A DNA stretch of 64,000 nucleotides from Paenibacillus sp. FSL K6-0276 (GTDB taxonomy: Bacteria > Bacillota > Bacilli > Paenibacillales > Paenibacillaceae). Both the position numbers and the translations under genes were made by a program. A model generated the notes under the pieces. The model ran no database searches, was not told the origin of the DNA, and saw nothing but the letters and a program-made list of their open reading frames with translations. The stretch spans positions 124,001 through 188,000 of the forward strand of contig NZ_CP150276.1 of NCBI RefSeq assembly GCF_037977235.1, read 5' to 3'. Each line of letters begins with the position of its first letter. Position 1 is the stretch's first letter. Of the stretch, positions 1-7,651 are shown one piece after another.

Positions 1-19
1 CTAAAATCTCACTGCGCTA

Positions 20-48
20 ATTGTAACAAACAGTGAGCCGCTTGGCAA
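20..48 (-). promoter_or_regulatory. Candidate sigma-A promoter reading out of the window to the left
   Basis: On the minus strand a -35 TTGCCA (43-48) and a -10 TACAAT (20-25) are separated by exactly 17 bp, so transcription would start near 13 and leave the window. A catabolite-response-like site lies about 60 bp upstream (104-117). The gene it would serve lies outside the window. Confidence 0.45.
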
Positions 49-103
49 TCGTTTTTAACATATTAATGCAGAATAATTGGCATTTTTAAGGACAAAACGC
101 ATA

Positions 104-117
104 TGTAAGCGCTAATA
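104..117. promoter_or_regulatory. cre-like site (CcpA operator)
   Basis: TGTAAGCGCTAATA matches the catabolite-response consensus TGWAAGCGYTWNCA at 13 of 14 positions. It lies upstream of the leftward promoter at 20-48, about 97 bp before its predicted start. At that distance CcpA sites more often activate than repress, but the target gene is not visible. The rest of 1-202 is AT-rich with no gene. Confidence 0.45.
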
Positions 118-202
118 ATGACCTATTTTTTCTATTTATTGAAATATTTATCGAATAAATATGTTTCGATCCTGTTCTAGTGGTGTAAAGAATATAATAA
201 GG

Positions 203-247
203 CAAAAGAAAACCTGGATTCGATTACGGCAATAATCAAATCCAGGC
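203..247 (-). terminator. Rho-independent terminator of the NlpC/P60 gene
   Basis: Inverted repeat CCTGGATTYGATTA / TAATCGAATCCAGG (about 213-246), followed on the minus strand by a U-rich tract. It lies about 40 bp beyond the stop codon at 287. Confidence 0.8.
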
Positions 248-286
248 CTATATAGTTAATTGTGAGGTTATAGTTGTGGGGAAGTA

Positions 287-763
287 TTAATCGTAGGCTA
301 CTGCTTGATATGATGAAGTACTCATTACTCTTTTAGCGCCAACGTAGCGATTGTTCCAGTAGGACTGGCTAAGTGAAGAGATGTTCACACCACGCGAAGA
401 AGAAGATTGTGCAAATTTACCGTTTCCAACATAAATCCCGACATGGGATACGCCGCTGCCCAATGTGTTAAAGAAAACCAGATCACCTGAACGCAGTTTG
501 CTTTTGGCTACAGGAGTTCCGATATTATATTGAGCTTTTGAGGTGCGGGGCAAAGAAAGACCCATATTCTTGAATACATACGTAGTAAATCCAGAACAGT
601 CAAATCCGGCAGTGCTAGTGCCTCCGGTTTTATAGGCAACTCCAATAGTCTTTGAGATAACACTGTCCATTTTAGAGTCTGCAAAGGCACTTCCTCCACC
701 AATAGAGAATGCCATCACTAGTCCTAGCGCCGCAGCGACGCATGCTTTTCTTAAGTTCTTCAA
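287..763 (-). CDS. Secreted NlpC/P60 family cell-wall endopeptidase
   Basis: A 158-aa exported peptidoglycan hydrolase that probably cleaves stem-peptide bonds. Residues 1-28 form a signal peptide: basic start, hydrophobic core, and a cut near AFA-DS. The rest is a single NlpC/P60 domain. The catalytic Cys is C56 in FDCSGF, the His is H107 in SHVGIYVG, and Q119 is the likely third polar residue. No separate wall-binding domain such as LysM or SH3 is present, so this is a minimal hydrolase. The start is TTG at 763, preceded by a GGAAGGGG ribosome site. It is a single-gene unit with its own promoter, riboswitch and terminator. The c-di-AMP riboswitch in the leader implies that synthesis falls when c-di-AMP is high, as for other wall hydrolases of this group (family knowledge). 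The substrate bond is not determined. Confidence 0.88.
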   Translation of the reverse strand: MKNLRKACVAAALGLVMAFSIGGGSAFADSKMDSVISKTIGVAYKTGGTSTAGFDCSGFTTYVFKNMGLSLPRTSKAQYNIGTPVAKSKLRSGDLVFFNTLGSGVSHVGIYVGNGKFAQSSSSRGVNISSLSQSYWNNRYVGAKRVMSTSSYQAVAYD

Positions 764-779
764 AAAAATGTACCCCTTC

Positions 780-910
780 CAATGCCTGTGAGGTTAGCTT
801 AAGGATTCGGTAGAAGGTTCCCCTATGATCACTGCAAAGCGAGATCAATTCACCCAAAATATGGTTCCCCCACTTCCCGGTGCAAGGAATTCGGCGTTTT
901 ATGCACCAGA
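780..910 (-). promoter_or_regulatory. ydaO/yuaA-type cyclic-di-AMP riboswitch
   Basis: Read on the minus strand, the leader carries the conserved blocks of this class in order: AACGCCGAATTCC, GGGGGAACCAT, GGGTGAAT, AGGGGAACCTTCTACCGAA, then TCCTTAAGCTAACCTCACAGGC. It sits between a good promoter (1004-1032) and the TTG start of an NlpC/P60 hydrolase, a frequent target of this riboswitch. Binding of c-di-AMP normally turns expression off. Outer boundaries are approximate. Confidence 0.9.
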
Positions 911-1003
911 TAGTGACTTGTCGACAAGACTACGACAAATACATGAAGTTATGTAGAAATCGTTTCAAATGATTACAAACTTGTTACTAATGGAACAGGA
1001 CCT

Positions 1004-1032
1004 ATTGTAACAAAGTCTTTACGATTTTGCAA
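1004..1032 (-). promoter_or_regulatory. Sigma-A promoter of the NlpC/P60 transcript
   Basis: -35 TTGCAA (1027-1032), 17-bp spacer, -10 TACAAT (1004-1009) on the minus strand. The predicted start near 997 leaves a leader of about 230 nt that contains the riboswitch. Confidence 0.7.
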
Positions 1033-1055
1033 ATCCTCATAATTTATCTATAACG

Positions 1056-1093
1056 CGAAAGAGTCCCAGCTCCTGATTCAGGAACCGGGACTC
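1056..1093 (-). terminator. Terminator after the membrane-protein gene
   Basis: Long stem GAGTCCCRGYTCCTGA / complementary arm (1061-1093) followed on the minus strand by TTTCGC. The U-tract is short. It lies 28 bp downstream of the stop at 1121. Confidence 0.6.
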
Positions 1094-1120
1094 TTATATT
1101 ATGTTCTGTGAGGCTTTAAA

Positions 1121-1957
1121 TTATTGTGGAAATGCTTTACTGCGCCATAGATGATATTGAGCGGAGATCTCCCACATTTTGAAGAGTGTTGAGGGGAGTG
1201 ATGAGATTTGACGAATAAGAAGTGCCGGCAGGCCAGGACAGAAGATACCGGTTAGTCCGCACACCAGCAGAAGGACCAGGCCTCCTGCACCAAGTACGAT
1301 TGAAATGCCTATAGCAGGAATCAGCGACTTCAAGCAGATGAACAGTGAGGAGAACATCCCCGTACCACTGGTATAACCAAACTGCATATATAGAAGGAAC
1401 AGACGCACGATAAAAATGTATATAAGCCATGCCAATACGTATGGAACTAGATGAAGTAACAAAGAGTAGTTCATAAAGGAGGATAAGAACAGCCCGTACA
1501 TTTTTGGAGCAAGCCAGTATAACGGCAGTAGAGCCAGCACCCATTCGATTAGACTGAAGATCAACACTGGAAATCCATAAAGCTTCATACCGGGAAAAAA
1601 GAAGAGGCCACGCTCTCCCTTTCGCTCCTGATGGAGTTCATGCAACAATCCAGCTCTTATGAAGGGGGAGAGTAGCAGTCGCAAGACAACAAGCCCTAGG
1701 AACATCCATAACCAAGTACGTATCGCAGGATCTGTGTTCAAGCTGAACTGCCCTTCGACATAATAGAGTAGTCTGCCCATTCCGCTGCCTCCGGCATTTT
1801 TATCGGGATAGCGTAGTAGGATTGGAACGATAGCAGACCGGACAAAACCGTACAAAAAGTAGCCCCAGAGCAGCCGGTAAATGAAGAGCAGAATTAGAAT
1901 ATAAAATTGCTCCTTCATGCTTTGCCAGCCGCGGGTTATCGATGTTCTCACAATCAT
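1121..1957 (-). CDS. Multi-pass membrane protein of unknown function
   Basis: A 278-aa protein I do not recognise. It has about six hydrophobic stretches: FYILILLFIYRLLWGYFLYG near residue 18, then segments near 80, 125, 165-190 and 215-245. Between the second and third lies a short charged loop, ELHQERKGERG. There is no signal peptide beyond the first segment and no catalytic motif. It begins 6 bp after the stop of the M1 peptidase gene and must be co-transcribed with it, so a role with that peptidase at the membrane is plausible (inference). A loose resemblance to DUF975/DUF4013-type integral proteins is possible but not demonstrable by eye. A terminator follows at 1056-1093. Confidence 0.6.
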   Translation of the reverse strand: MIVRTSITRGWQSMKEQFYILILLFIYRLLWGYFLYGFVRSAIVPILLRYPDKNAGGSGMGRLLYYVEGQFSLNTDPAIRTWLWMFLGLVVLRLLLSPFIRAGLLHELHQERKGERGLFFFPGMKLYGFPVLIFSLIEWVLALLPLYWLAPKMYGLFLSSFMNYSLLLHLVPYVLAWLIYIFIVRLFLLYMQFGYTSGTGMFSSLFICLKSLIPAIGISIVLGAGGLVLLLVCGLTGIFCPGLPALLIRQISSLPSTLFKMWEISAQYHLWRSKAFPQ

Positions 1958-1962
1958 TCACC

Positions 1963-3969
1963 TCACCAGACAAGAGTTCCGAGCACGGTTTCAAGCAGTT
2001 TTGTCACGCTTAATGTCCATCGAGAGAGCGCTTTAGGCTCTATTTCCGCTAGTCTGAAGTTGTTGAGATGTTTGCTCTCCAAAAGAATGGAATGCTCAGG
2101 ATCAATCTCAGCAGAGAGTAGAGGCTTATCAGTTAACAACTGAAACATAGTCTCTGCCCCTTCGCCGTTCCAGACCCGCTGCACAGAAGAGCCGTCCGAT
2201 AATGTGAATTTAATGGGAACGTCAACGTAATGGCTCCCTTTGTTTGTAATCTTCACTAATGATTCGTAGCTTTGAGCATCACTGCTGCCGTTCTTTTTAG
2301 AGGTAATCGTATCTACTGAGAAATCAGGAGCACCACCGCCATAAATATAATCTTCGAAATAAGGCTGCCACGATTTTTTGGTTACCTTCTCAACGACCTT
2401 CTGAAAATCAGACGTAGTGGGATGCTGGAAACGGAATTTACGTGTGTAAGTGGACATGATGCTGTTCATTGCTTTAGTACCTACTTGGCGTTCAATATCT
2501 TTAAGCACCAGCTTTCCGCGGATATACACATTTCGGCTATAGGAATCTGCCCCAGCATATTTCCATGTTTCTAAGTTTAGCGGCTCTGATTTGGTCACCA
2601 AGCTGGACTGCAGAGGGAGATTAGCCTTGCTGCCGTATTCTTGCTCCATGAGTCTGTCCTCGGCATAGGAAGTGAAGCTTTCGTCCAGCCAAGCCTCCTC
2701 GAATTCATTGCTGGCTACCATGCCGTAGAAGTATTGATGGCCAATTTCATGAATGACGGTTCTTTCAAGTGAGGTGTCGGGGGAAGAATCCGTTGCCCCA
2801 AAGGCTGTAATGAGTGTAGGATATTCCATTCCTCCAGCGCCGTTGCCTTCCTTAGGCGGAACAATAATTGACAGAGTCGAGTAGGGATAAGGACCATACC
2901 ATTTGCTGAAGTAGGTCAGGGCAGCCTTAGCGGCCTGAAGGTACCGTTCCTTTAAGTCTTTGTGCAATGGATCGAGATACACCTTAATCCGTACACCCGG
3001 CACTTCTGGCGTAGAGAAGGCTTCTTCTGCTACTGTAAAATCAGGGGAAGCAGCCCAGGCGAAGTCGTGAACATCGTCAGCATAGAACTGATATATTTTT
3101 TGATCTTGTTTCAGCTTGGCATTCTTTACAGGAAATCCGGTCGCAGCCACCGTATAGTTGGAAGGAACGGCAATCGTTACATTAAAGATGCCAAAATCGC
3201 TGTAAAACTCAGAGGTCCCGTGATACTGATGCAGGTCCCAGCCTTCTTCCTTAACCCCACGCGTGCCCATAGGCTCGTATACACTAAGCTTAGGGAACCA
3301 TTGCCCAGCCATCACGAAATTCCCTGATGCACCCATACGGGCAAATATTTTGGGGAGCTGGACCTCGAACTGGAGTCTAAGTGTGACACTCTCTCCGCCA
3401 TTAACAGGCTGTGGGAGATGTACCTTTAGGAGTGTCTTATCGTTGACGTTACCATCATCGGGCTGTACAAATTGCACTCTTTGCATTAGAGATGTTCCTT
3501 CTGTCGTGCGAAGATCGGTTAAAGTCATACTTCCGAAGCCGTTCTCTGGCATGGTGTCCCCTCTGAGAGTTCCTCCGGACTCCTTCATAAAGGTAGTATC
3601 TGGTGAAGCGAAAGCATTTGGATACATATGAAAATATAGATCACTTACTGGTTTTGATCCGGGGTGTGTCCAGGTTACCGTCTCAGAAGCGATTAAGGTT
3701 TCTGTATCAGGAACAAGCTGAACATCGATGTGATACTCGACAACTCGATGGCTTAATGCCTCCTCTGCAGGAACGGGGGCGCTATCCGGCAGAATCTGCT
3801 GTGGTGCAGCTGCAGGGGCTGTGCCGCTTGAGGACTTGGCCTCTTTTGAAGCAAAGCTAGTAACAGAAGATGTAGAGTTATCTCCCGAATAGACCCATAT
3901 TCCTCCTAGTAGCACGAGGGCGGCCAGGGTCGCAAAGATGATGATGTACCTTAATGACAGTGACTTCAT
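1963..3969 (-). CDS. Membrane-anchored M1 family zinc metallopeptidase
   Basis: A 668-aa gluzincin aminopeptidase-like protein. Residues about 8-27 (LRYIIIFATLAALVLLGGIW) form an N-terminal anchor or signal, followed by a Ser/Ala/Pro-rich linker, so the catalytic part lies outside the membrane. The zinc site HEIGH is near residue 407 and the third ligand Glu follows in NEFEEAWLDESF, the HEXXH-X18-E layout of M1 enzymes. The upstream substrate loop reads GGMEYP, where the classical motif is GAMEN. That altered motif occurs in bacterial M1 relatives and may change N-terminal recognition (inference). The C-terminal region (about 540-668) is beta-rich with no helical ERAP-like domain. It is the first gene of a two-gene unit with the downstream membrane protein and is divergent from ywhD. 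The physiological substrate is unknown. Confidence 0.85.
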   Translation of the reverse strand: MKSLSLRYIIIFATLAALVLLGGIWVYSGDNSTSSVTSFASKEAKSSSGTAPAAAPQQILPDSAPVPAEEALSHRVVEYHIDVQLVPDTETLIASETVTWTHPGSKPVSDLYFHMYPNAFASPDTTFMKESGGTLRGDTMPENGFGSMTLTDLRTTEGTSLMQRVQFVQPDDGNVNDKTLLKVHLPQPVNGGESVTLRLQFEVQLPKIFARMGASGNFVMAGQWFPKLSVYEPMGTRGVKEEGWDLHQYHGTSEFYSDFGIFNVTIAVPSNYTVAATGFPVKNAKLKQDQKIYQFYADDVHDFAWAASPDFTVAEEAFSTPEVPGVRIKVYLDPLHKDLKERYLQAAKAALTYFSKWYGPYPYSTLSIIVPPKEGNGAGGMEYPTLITAFGATDSSPDTSLERTVIHEIGHQYFYGMVASNEFEEAWLDESFTSYAEDRLMEQEYGSKANLPLQSSLVTKSEPLNLETWKYAGADSYSRNVYIRGKLVLKDIERQVGTKAMNSIMSTYTRKFRFQHPTTSDFQKVVEKVTKKSWQPYFEDYIYGGGAPDFSVDTITSKKNGSSDAQSYESLVKITNKGSHYVDVPIKFTLSDGSSVQRVWNGEGAETMFQLLTDKPLLSAEIDPEHSILLESKHLNNFRLAEIEPKALSRWTLSVTKLLETVLGTLVW

Positions 3970-4072
3970 ACTGTGATTCCTCCCGTGACAAGCATCTACG
4001 GGATGTATATGTTTGCAATCGCCGTATTATTAGCTAAAATTAAATTATTCGTAAGAGGAAGGGTGTGCACTC

Positions 4073-4579
4073 GTGGACAACATACAACCGGAGGGCAAGA
4101 AACAGATTGCCTTAAATATTGTGAATGCCAAAAGTAAACATAAAGGCTTTGGAGCAGGCTCTATAGAGCTCAATAACGTATCGCCTGTCATTATTGATGG
4201 CGGTGAAGCAGTCATTGATATCGGTGCCATGCATGCCAAGAGTAAGGTTGAAAAGGGTATTAAATTCTCCATGAACCGTGAAGATGTACCTAATGGAAGA
4301 CAGGTTTGGGTGGTATGGGTAGCAGTGGACCGTACCCAGGAAAGTCAATTCTATGGTGGAATAACGGCCTGTGAAATGTGGATCGATACGGAAGCGCGTC
4401 GCGGTTGGAAAATTCTCGCCGAGCATGTCAATAAGTTGGATGCTGCTCTAAAACGCAAAATCGATGTGGGAGGGCTTGGCGCAGTTGAAAAAGCTGCCCT
4501 GAAATCCCTCTTGATCTCTCATAATGAGGTATGGTGGACTGCGTCCTCCGATGAGCTTAAGGCTGCGCTGACCGAGTAG
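4073..4579 (+). CDS. ywhD: YwhD family protein
   Basis: A 168-aa cytoplasmic protein with no signal peptide or membrane segment. The sequence GFGAGSIELNNVSPVIID followed by DIGAMHAKSKVEKGIKF is the recognisable core of the YwhD family of Bacillales. Its biochemical role is not known to me. The start is GTG at 4073 behind AAGAGGAAGGG; no ATG fits better. As in Bacillus subtilis, the gene lies close to a pbpG-like penicillin-binding protein. It is a single-gene unit, divergent from the M1 peptidase, and shares a bidirectional terminator with the AbrB-type gene that converges on it. Confidence 0.85.
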   Translation: MDNIQPEGKKQIALNIVNAKSKHKGFGAGSIELNNVSPVIIDGGEAVIDIGAMHAKSKVEKGIKFSMNREDVPNGRQVWVVWVAVDRTQESQFYGGITACEMWIDTEARRGWKILAEHVNKLDAALKRKIDVGGLGAVEKAALKSLLISHNEVWWTASSDELKAALTE

Positions 4580-4613
4580 GAACAAATCACCCGATCAAGA
4601 TTACCTGATACAG

Positions 4614-4662
4614 AAAAAAGGCTTCGACATCCTGAAATAGGAGAGTCGAAGCCTTTCTTCTT
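4614..4662. terminator. Bidirectional terminator between ywhD and the AbrB-type gene
   Basis: Stem AGGCTTCGAC / GTCGAAGCCT with an A-run on the left and CTTTCTTCTT on the right, so it can stop transcription from both strands. It lies between two converging genes. Confidence 0.8.
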
Positions 4663-4690
4663 GATTGAACAGGATATACATCGAATTAGT

Positions 4691-5164
4691 TTACGATTTG
4701 CCTGCAGTACTAAGTTTGCGTTTGAGTTGACTTACTCTGGCTTGACTGATCCCGAGGATTTCAGCAAGCTCTTTCTGATTGGCATATGGATGATCTTCTA
4801 TGGCCTGCTCCAGGCGTTGGCACATATCCTCTGTCTTCGTCTTCCGGATCGTGCTACTGTGCTCTGACACTTCGCCTGCAAAATCTTGGCGCGCCTCCGG
4901 CACTTGAGACATGCGTTCAGGATCGGCAATTTCTTTTAGACAGCTACTGCAAATAAATTGCTCTTTATAGTAGGTGACATGGTCGTGGCTTCTGCAAAAC
5001 GTACATTCTGTCGAGGTGTACTTCCTGAGTATGATGGTGTTATCGTTTAATATAAAAAATTCGATAGGATCACCAATGTCGATATTACGAGTCATACGGA
5101 TTTCTGCGGGAACCACAATTCTCCCAAGACTGTCTAAACTCCGGATCATGCCTGTATCCTTCAT
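4691..5164 (-). CDS. AbrB/SpoVT-type regulator with zinc-ribbon-like middle and C-terminal HTH
   Basis: A 157-aa three-part transcription factor. Residues 1-50 are an AbrB/MazE swapped-hairpin DNA-binding domain (GMIRSLDSLGRIVVPAEIR, then GDPIEFF and ITLRKY-like strands), closest in style to AbrB/Abh/SpoVT. Residues about 54-78 hold two CxxC pairs (CTFC and CSSC), suggesting a small zinc knuckle. Residues about 122-152 (NQKELAEILGISQARVSQLK) form a classical helix-turn-helix. AbrB itself lacks this last domain, so the protein probably makes two kinds of DNA contact (inference). It is monocistronic with an extended -10 promoter. In spore formers such proteins act in transition-state or sporulation control. 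I cannot name the orthologue. Confidence 0.72.
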   Translation of the reverse strand: MKDTGMIRSLDSLGRIVVPAEIRMTRNIDIGDPIEFFILNDNTIILRKYTSTECTFCRSHDHVTYYKEQFICSSCLKEIADPERMSQVPEARQDFAGEVSEHSSTIRKTKTEDMCQRLEQAIEDHPYANQKELAEILGISQARVSQLKRKLSTAGKS

Positions 5165-5209
5165 CCCATGTCCCTCATTTACATCTTTATATTTTGGTTG
5201 CTACTAACT

Positions 5210-5218
5210 ATTATAGCA
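5210..5218 (-). promoter_or_regulatory. Extended -10 promoter of the AbrB-type gene
   Basis: TGCTATAAT on the minus strand is a perfect extended -10 (TG-n-TATAAT). The -35 is weak. It lies about 45 bp before the ATG at 5164; a GAGGGA ribosome site precedes that start. Confidence 0.6.
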
Positions 5219-5332
5219 GTAATTGTGAGTTAAGAGAATGGGGTGAATACATAAAATAAAGCGGTTACAACCTTTGCAGGAGAAGTGAAAATCGAGTTTG
5301 CCCATCCTATGGATTCTACAATAAATAAGTAA

Positions 5333-5368
5333 TAAAAAAGAAAAACCTCTTCAATAAATGAAGAGGTT
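5333..5368 (-). terminator. Terminator of the class A PBP gene
   Basis: Stem AACCTCTTCA / TGAAGAGGTT followed on the minus strand by TTTTCTTTTTT. The stem begins inside the stop codon of the PBP gene. Confidence 0.85.
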
Positions 5369-7427
5369 AATTCAACCACCAGCGTTTAATATTGTTCCAC
5401 AGGGAACGACTTTCTTCAGCAGGATCTACTTTGCTTTGTGCATCATCGACGGCGGGACCTTTACCGTGTTGATCACAGTATTTGGTAGGCTCAGTTCCAC
5501 TAATGAAAGTCTCTAGTTCTTTTTCGGGACAGGCTGCTGTAGCTAGCTTGCCGGACTGCGGATTGATGTATACGCTGACCACGCCATCTGGAATGGGAAA
5601 AATCTTAGGCGGGATATTTTCCAGCGCTTTTTCAGTAAACTCTGCGAAAATTGGAGCTGCGCGTCGACCGTCGGTAGTTGCGATATCGCGCCCCTTGTCA
5701 TATCCAACCCAAACGGCAGTGGATAACTCGGGGGTGAAACCTACCATCCAACCGTCTGTATCCGTAGTTCCGGTCTTGCCGGCTACCGGACGTTTGATTA
5801 TAGAAGCTACGCGATTTCCTGTCCCCCCAGTCTCAAATACCCCCTCCATTAAACGGGTCAATACATAGGCTGCAGATGGATCTACAACGGCTTCACCCTT
5901 TGGCTGTGGTGCTTCGTACAGCACCATACCATTTGAATCCGTTATTTTTAGAATGGCTGTGGTTGGCATTTTCTGACCACTGTTTCCAATAACAGCGAAA
6001 GCTGAAGCCATTTCTAGGGGACTGATCGGTGAGGTGCCGAGTGCCAGTGATGGCACGCTTTGAAGCGGACTGTCAATACCCATCTTGGCTGCCATCTCGC
6101 TCACTTTATCCGCGCCGATCTTCATGATCGTATTCACAGCATAGATATTGTCGGATGCTGCAATAGCTTGCCGCATGTTGATCTCGCCCAGATACTTATC
6201 TCCGAAGTTCCGAGGCTGGTAGGTTTTGCGATTGTTATCATAATGGAACATCGTTGGCTGGCTTTTGAAAACGGAAAGGCCAGTCATCTCTTTGGAGGAG
6301 AGGGCGGCTAAATACATGATCGGCTTAAAGGACGAGCCAGGCTGGCGTGTGGTGGCCAGAGCATGATTGTATTGGTTGGTACGATAATTTTTTCCGCCGA
6401 CCATTGCTTTAATGTAGCCAGTGCGAGGATCGATAGATACAAGAGCAGTCTCCAGATCACTCTTTTGATCCATCTCCTGGTCGACCGCATGTTCTGCGGC
6501 ATGCTGCATGTCAGGGTCAAGGGTAGTGTAAACATTTAGTCCGCCTTGTTCTAACTCATCACTGCTGATGTGAAGAGATTCTGTGGCCAGATTGCGGATA
6601 TAATCCCTGAAATAAGGTGCAGCCACAGTGGTATCCTTCTGGCCTTGTGGTTTTAAGTTCAAATCCTTCTGAACAGCCTGTCCCGCTTCTTCTTGTGTGA
6701 TTTCTCCTAAATTAGTCATGACGGTCAAAATGATTTTTTGCCGTTTTTTAGCGTTGTTTAAATGATTGTACGGCGAATAATAGGTCGGTCCTTTTGGAAT
6801 CCCAGCTAGCATGGTACTCTCTGCCAAGTCTAAATCTGCTGCAGATTTACCAAAATACATCTGAGAGGCTGCTTCAATGCCATAGGCACCATGACCATAG
6901 TAGATGTTATTTAAATACATGTTCAAGATTTCATCTTTGCTGTATTTCATCTCGAGCTGCATCGTATACAAGGCTTCTTTAGCCTTGCGCGTCCATGTCT
7001 TCTCGTGGGATAGATAGAGATTTCTCGCGAGCTGCTGAGTTAGCGTACTAGCCCCTTGTGTTCGGTTTCCCTCTTCCAAATTGACGAGCACGGCCCGCGC
7101 CATCCCCTTCATATCGAATCCGGTGTGCTCATAAAACTTACGGTCCTCGACGGCCAGTGTAGCTTCAATAAGCAGGGGAGAAATTTGATTTAACTTTACT
7201 GGATCACGGCTACGACCGTCTGAGGTAAAGGTGGCAAGAATATTGTCTCTGGAGTCATATAGCTTGGAGCGCACATCATCGCCTATGGGGGGGAGATCCT
7301 TTTGGTATAGGTAACCGAGCAGAGCTCCCGCGGTCAGTAGAAACAATATAATCATGGCTACCAGCAGCCGGAATAAACGGCGGAAGCGGCTTTTTCGTTT
7401 GGGTGGATTCGTTGATTCACGTGTCAT
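5367..7427 (-). CDS. pbpG: Class A (1A-family) penicillin-binding protein, PbpG-like
   Basis: A 686-aa bifunctional peptidoglycan glycosyltransferase/transpeptidase. A basic N-terminus precedes one transmembrane anchor (LLVAMIILFLLTAGALLGYL, about residues 17-40). The GT51 domain shows EDRKFYEHTGFD (catalytic Glu near residue 93) and QGASTLTQQLARN. The transpeptidase domain has SSFK (active Ser), SDN and KTGTT in order. The C-terminal tail after about 620 contains a CPEKE segment and two Cys. The start is ATG at 7427 behind AAGGAGAAGGG. Proximity to ywhD suggests the PbpG (PBP2d) subfamily, which in Bacillus acts in spore cortex synthesis. I could not see a convincing sigma-F or sigma-G promoter, so spore-specific use is inference. 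It is monocistronic. Confidence 0.85.
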   Translation of the reverse strand: MTRESTNPPKRKSRFRRLFRLLVAMIILFLLTAGALLGYLYQKDLPPIGDDVRSKLYDSRDNILATFTSDGRSRDPVKLNQISPLLIEATLAVEDRKFYEHTGFDMKGMARAVLVNLEEGNRTQGASTLTQQLARNLYLSHEKTWTRKAKEALYTMQLEMKYSKDEILNMYLNNIYYGHGAYGIEAASQMYFGKSAADLDLAESTMLAGIPKGPTYYSPYNHLNNAKKRQKIILTVMTNLGEITQEEAGQAVQKDLNLKPQGQKDTTVAAPYFRDYIRNLATESLHISSDELEQGGLNVYTTLDPDMQHAAEHAVDQEMDQKSDLETALVSIDPRTGYIKAMVGGKNYRTNQYNHALATTRQPGSSFKPIMYLAALSSKEMTGLSVFKSQPTMFHYDNNRKTYQPRNFGDKYLGEINMRQAIAASDNIYAVNTIMKIGADKVSEMAAKMGIDSPLQSVPSLALGTSPISPLEMASAFAVIGNSGQKMPTTAILKITDSNGMVLYEAPQPKGEAVVDPSAAYVLTRLMEGVFETGGTGNRVASIIKRPVAGKTGTTDTDGWMVGFTPELSTAVWVGYDKGRDIATTDGRRAAPIFAEFTEKALENIPPKIFPIPDGVVSVYINPQSGKLATAACPEKELETFISGTEPTKYCDQHGKGPAVDDAQSKVDPAEESRSLWNNIKRWWLN

Positions 7428-7651
7428 GGCACCAGACTCCCTTCTCCTTGTATTATGGGAAAGGAACTGGAAGGATATTCATTGTATAACTAGGTGACCT
7501 GTTAAAGGGACTATCGCCAAAGGTGATTTAAATTGAAGATGACAAACTGTTTCCATTTTGTGACTATTGAATGGTGGATCATGCGCGCTTCAGGCGGTAT
7601 AAAAGAGTAGAGATTGAAAGTGAGGGTATATATACATTAGGAGGGATCACT

